From: a virus
Direction: 5' to 3' (one strand)
Length of the DNA: 39,368 bases
Virus record (IMG/VR): IMGVR_UViG_3300044701_003704
Location: 1-39,368 of that record
Shown: positions 37,563-39,368 of the stretch, one piece after another
Numbering within the stretch: the first letter of the stretch is position 1
Layout of the letters: every line of letters starts with the position of its first letter
Made by a program: the position numbers and the translations under genes
Notes under the pieces: generated by a model
Told to the model about the DNA's origin: nothing
What the model saw: the letters and a program-made list of their open reading frames with translations, nothing else
Database searches by the model: none

Positions 37563-37814
37563 CTACGACTGCTCTAGTTCGGCGGCGATGGCGAGAAGTT
37601 GTGCGCGGGTGTCCTGCAGTCGGACGTGGCAACAGCCGTTGACAAAGCGACCAGGCACGTCTTCAAGCGCCTGCTCCGGCACCACCTGATCGGCGGTCGC
37701 TCGCAGGGCAGCGGCAAGTTGGCGCCTCCGTGTTGCGGGATGGTCGCCCAAAGCAATCGGGCAGGTCCACGCAGCGTTGAAGACCGCCTGTGCGGTGGGG
37801 GAGAGGTCAGTCAT
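37563..37814 (-). CDS. Hypothetical protein, 83 aa
   Basis: From ATG at 37814 the product is MTDLSPTAQAVFNAAWTCPI, then RRRQLAAALRATADQVVPEQ, a Cys pair in FVNGCCHVRLQD and a helical end RAQLLAIAAELEQ. The start lies inside the end of the previous gene (ATGACTGA, 8-bp overlap). It is a small helical protein of unknown function in the run of short genes between lysis and tail modules. Confidence 0.6.
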   Translation of the reverse strand: MTDLSPTAQAVFNAAWTCPIALGDHPATRRRQLAAALRATADQVVPEQALEDVPGRFVNGCCHVRLQDTRAQLLAIAAELEQS

Positions 37815-38157
37815 CGGGCAGGTTCTCCAAGGCGCGGCGGATGGTGTCAATGCGTTGGGCTGTTCCAGGGCCGATGTAGTGACTGCCAATTTCGCTTAGA
37901 TCAGCCAAAGCCAGCTCCTTCAAGCTCGGCGGCTTAGGGCGGCGGGCGGCGCGGAGGTCAGACGCTTCAAGTCCCCAGTCATCCATCAGCGCACAGCACG
38001 CCTCCAGCTCCTGGTTGGCACCCCATTGGGCGGCGCGGTGGGCGACATAGGAGGCCGTGTCCGTAGCGGCTGGGTGTCGGGCTCCGAGCGTATTCCACTC
38101 GTGCCTCCACTGCTGCACCAGCTCCGGCGGTGGGGTGATGGGGTCAGGTGTTGTCAT
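37807..38157 (-). CDS. Hypothetical protein, 116 aa
   Basis: The product MTTPDPITPPPELVQQWRHE has a helical body with YVAHRAAQWGANQELEACCA and MDDWGLEASDLRAARRPKPP, and a C-terminal SLKELALADLSEIG. The L-V-Q-Q-W start and A-A-x-W-G-A-x-x-E-L-E-A-C-C segment recur in small proteins of cyanobacterial phages, as far as I can judge. A GAGGAGA site precedes the ATG, which overlaps the previous stop by one base. Confidence 0.65.
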   Translation of the reverse strand: MTTPDPITPPPELVQQWRHEWNTLGARHPAATDTASYVAHRAAQWGANQELEACCALMDDWGLEASDLRAARRPKPPSLKELALADLSEIGSHYIGPGTAQRIDTIRRALENLPDD

Positions 38158-38345
38158 TAGTTCTCCTCGCTTGTGGGGCAGGTTTCATATTCGCCATCGT
38201 GAAAGTATTGGAACCAATAGTGATACGCCTCTCGCTCAGCAACTTGCTGGTTAGGAGCAATCACCTTCCAGAGTCCTAGGCGACAAGCGATCTGATAACC
38301 GTTTTTCAGCTTGCGGCGTCTGACATCAGCTTCAACCATTTGCAT
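38157..38345 (-). CDS. Hypothetical protein, 62 aa
   Basis: The product MQMVEADVRRRKLKNGYQIA continues CRLGLWKVIAPNQQVAEREA and YHYWFQYFHDGEYETCP. An AAGGAGA sequence 8 bp before the ATG at 38345 supports the start. It is aromatic and mixed in charge, without a known motif. It overlaps the next gene as TAATG. Confidence 0.6.
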   Translation of the reverse strand: MQMVEADVRRRKLKNGYQIACRLGLWKVIAPNQQVAEREAYHYWFQYFHDGEYETCPTSEEN

Positions 38346-38357
38346 GACTAGTCTCCT

Positions 38358-38600
38358 TCACTTGTAAACGGTTTGAGTGTTAACAAGCACGTCACGGAGT
38401 TCGATGTCACCGCTTTCGTTGTGATAGACGCACGATCTGGGATTCCAGCCGAGGATGTTTGACTGCACTTCAACAGCACTGACCCGTGGGAAATCCTCGG
38501 TGCGAGCGATCTCGTTGTGCATGTCGCACGCTTCTGCTTCGTCCTCTGCCCAAACGTAGGCTTCGTAGACGATCTCAACAGCAAACAGTTTCTTTGCCAT
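38358..38600 (-). CDS. Hypothetical protein, 80 aa
   Basis: A clear AGGAGG stands 9 bp before the ATG at 38600. The product MAKKLFAVEIVYEAYVWAED is followed by EAEACDMHNEIARTEDFPRV and a strand-rich end (SAVEVQSNILGWNPRSCVYH). The beta-alpha-beta pattern resembles small ferredoxin-like domains that occur repeatedly in phages, with no defined function. Confidence 0.65.
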   Translation of the reverse strand: MAKKLFAVEIVYEAYVWAEDEAEACDMHNEIARTEDFPRVSAVEVQSNILGWNPRSCVYHNESGDIELRDVLVNTQTVYK

Positions 38601-38638
38601 CTGACTAGACCTCCTGACTTGTGGGTTGGCGGCTGGTG

Positions 38639-38854
38639 TCAGTCATCATCAAGTTCCCCAGTGGCGCCAATGCCCTCAAGCCTCTCCATCAGAGAGTCGA
38701 TGCAGTGTCCGGTGACGTTGGTGCCACCGGGGAAATACGGTCTGGCCTCCAGCAGCGCCCTGTACAGCTCGTTCACGAACTGGCGGGGGTCGTCAACATG
38801 CGTTGAGACCTCCCCGTAAGGCTCCGCGTGGAAGGCGGGGTAGTCTTCAGTCAT
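38639..38854 (-). CDS. Hypothetical acidic protein, 71 aa
   Basis: AGGAGG 7 bp before ATG 38854 fixes the start. The product is MTEDYPAFHAEPYGEVSTHV, then DDPRQFVNELYRALLEARPY and a short acidic end LEGIGATGELDDD. It is the first gene downstream of the palindromic gap at 38855-39050 and so may lead a small operon. No family is recognised. Confidence 0.65.
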   Translation of the reverse strand: MTEDYPAFHAEPYGEVSTHVDDPRQFVNELYRALLEARPYFPGGTNVTGHCIDSLMERLEGIGATGELDDD

Positions 38855-38955
38855 CGGTGCGCCTCCTAGGGCGTAGCGGTCACGGCCTCGGTGTAGCAAG
38901 CACGCGGGGCCACCCAAATCATAGCCCCAGGTCAAGCCTTTAATAAGCCAGGCGC

Positions 38956-38975
38956 TACTTAAAAGTTCTTAAGTA
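38956..38975. promoter_or_regulatory. Operator-like palindrome
   Basis: TACTTAA-AAGTTC-TTAAGTA (7-bp arms, 6-bp spacer) lies about 100 bp upstream of the 71-aa gene in an AT-rich part of the gap. Possible -10 boxes (TATTAA, TATGAT on the minus strand) lie downstream of it. This looks like a binding site for a dimeric repressor. A further stem ACTCCTAAT/ATTAGGAGT is at 39024-39050, directly after the stop of the 67-aa gene. Confidence 0.4.
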
Positions 38976-39050
38976 ACCCACCCGGCCCCGTTGTCGCAAG
39001 GGGTTTGGCGATACTCCTAGCCGACTCCTAATCTCCGCCAAATTAGGAGT

Positions 39051-39254
39051 TCAGGCGAGCCTCAGGACAAGGCTGCGTCCTTCGCCCCAGCCGCAGGTGC
39101 CCCACTGCGCCAAGGGGATGCCATACAGAGCCGGGTGTGGAGCAGAGCCCGGCTTGAAGGTGCAGACCTTGGTATTGCTGTTGATCCACCAAAACGGGCC
39201 GAGCTGGCCATAGTCGGATGTGATGTCCATTGCTTGCATCGAAGACGGGGACAC
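39051..39254 (-). CDS. Hypothetical protein, 67 aa
   Basis: GTG at 39252-39254 shares one base with the TAG stop of the preceding gene. The product contains MQAMDITSDYGQLGPFWWIN, then SNTKVCTFKPGSAPHPALYG and PLAQWGTCGWGEGRSLVL. Many Gly, Trp and Pro residues and two Cys suggest a compact beta domain. An internal ATG is also possible. It follows the small tail gene and may be a virion or host-takeover protein; the role is unknown. Confidence 0.55.
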   Translation of the reverse strand: MSPSSMQAMDITSDYGQLGPFWWINSNTKVCTFKPGSAPHPALYGIPLAQWGTCGWGEGRSLVLRLA

Positions 39255-39368
39255 TAAGCAACCGGCAGGGTGTAGATGCCATCCAAGTGCCCAGCTTCCA
39301 GCGCACCCTGAAGCTCGGTCAAATGCGCCTCGGTGAAGGTGCCGGTGGCGAGGATGGCGTCCATGCTC
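39254..39368 (-). CDS. Small tail-module protein, 3' part (joins position 1)
   Basis: The frame is open from 39368 and ends in TAG at 39254. It contains MDAILATGTFTEAHLTELQG followed by ALEAGHLDGIYTLPVA. Read alone it could start at ATG 39364 (36 residues). Joined to the frame that runs off position 1, it completes a 91-residue protein with no frame break: the 161 + 115 bp give exactly 92 codons. The joined reading is preferred. Confidence 0.55.
   Translation of the reverse strand, partial: SMDAILATGTFTEAHLTELQGALEAGHLDGIYTLPVA

Noticed and set aside
1-39368. tRNA genes, CRISPR arrays or photosynthesis genes
   Set aside because: No cloverleaf-like sequence, no regularly spaced long repeats and no psbA/psbD or similar product were recognised by eye. 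A tRNA scan would be needed to exclude a degenerate tRNA.

Overview
The window reads as the genome, or nearly all of it, of a GC-rich temperate siphovirus that probably infects a unicellular cyanobacterium of the Synechococcus/Cyanobium type. The phage assignment rests on a full morphogenesis set: terminase, DUF4055-type portal, Mu F-like head protein, scaffold, HK97-fold capsid, tail tube and a 959-residue tape measure protein. It also has a lysis module, a phage replication module and two site-specific recombinases. The cyanobacterial host is inferred from the sigma factor at 34200-35237, which looks like a group 2 cyanobacterial sigma, and from the overall style of the small genes. No photosynthesis genes, tRNAs or rRNAs were seen.

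The two ends of the window appear to belong together. The minus-strand gene that runs off position 1 continues in frame from position 39368 and stops at 39254. This suggests a circular or circularly permuted molecule of about 39.4 kb opened inside a small tail gene.

Layout. 1-18326 (minus strand): tail, connector, head, portal and large terminase genes, read from right to left. Inside this block an inverted pair of head-tail genes (7976-8874) runs on the plus strand, and a sigma-like gene (9731-10285) sits between connector and tail tube. 18327-18782: regulatory gap with a strong Fur-box-like palindrome. 18810-20607: plus-strand cassette of six small genes with its own terminator, placed between the large terminase and a probable small terminase. 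20608-21027: a cluster of short direct repeats. 21028-28328 (minus): small terminase candidate, unknown genes, Cas4/RecB-like nuclease, ssDNA-binding protein and primase-helicase. 28471-30636 (plus): two small genes and a family A DNA polymerase. 31310-32605 (minus): serine recombinase. 32716-35237 (plus): DUF3310 protein, tyrosine integrase and full-length sigma factor. 35086-39368 (minus): lysis genes (fused muramidase/peptidase endolysin, two small membrane proteins), a ribbon-helix-helix protein and a run of small unknown genes that joins the tail genes through the window ends.

How it works together. The prim-pol/helicase, DNA polymerase, SSB-like protein and nuclease form a nearly self-sufficient replication set. 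The integrase and serine recombinase indicate lysogeny or DNA rearrangement. The most striking regulatory feature is an 11-bp element, GGNAACYTAGG, found 13 times. Every copy lies between genes and points toward the next start codon 11-29 bp away. It often sits just downstream of a short stem-loop. With two sigma-like proteins encoded, this element is a good candidate for a phage-specific expression signal.
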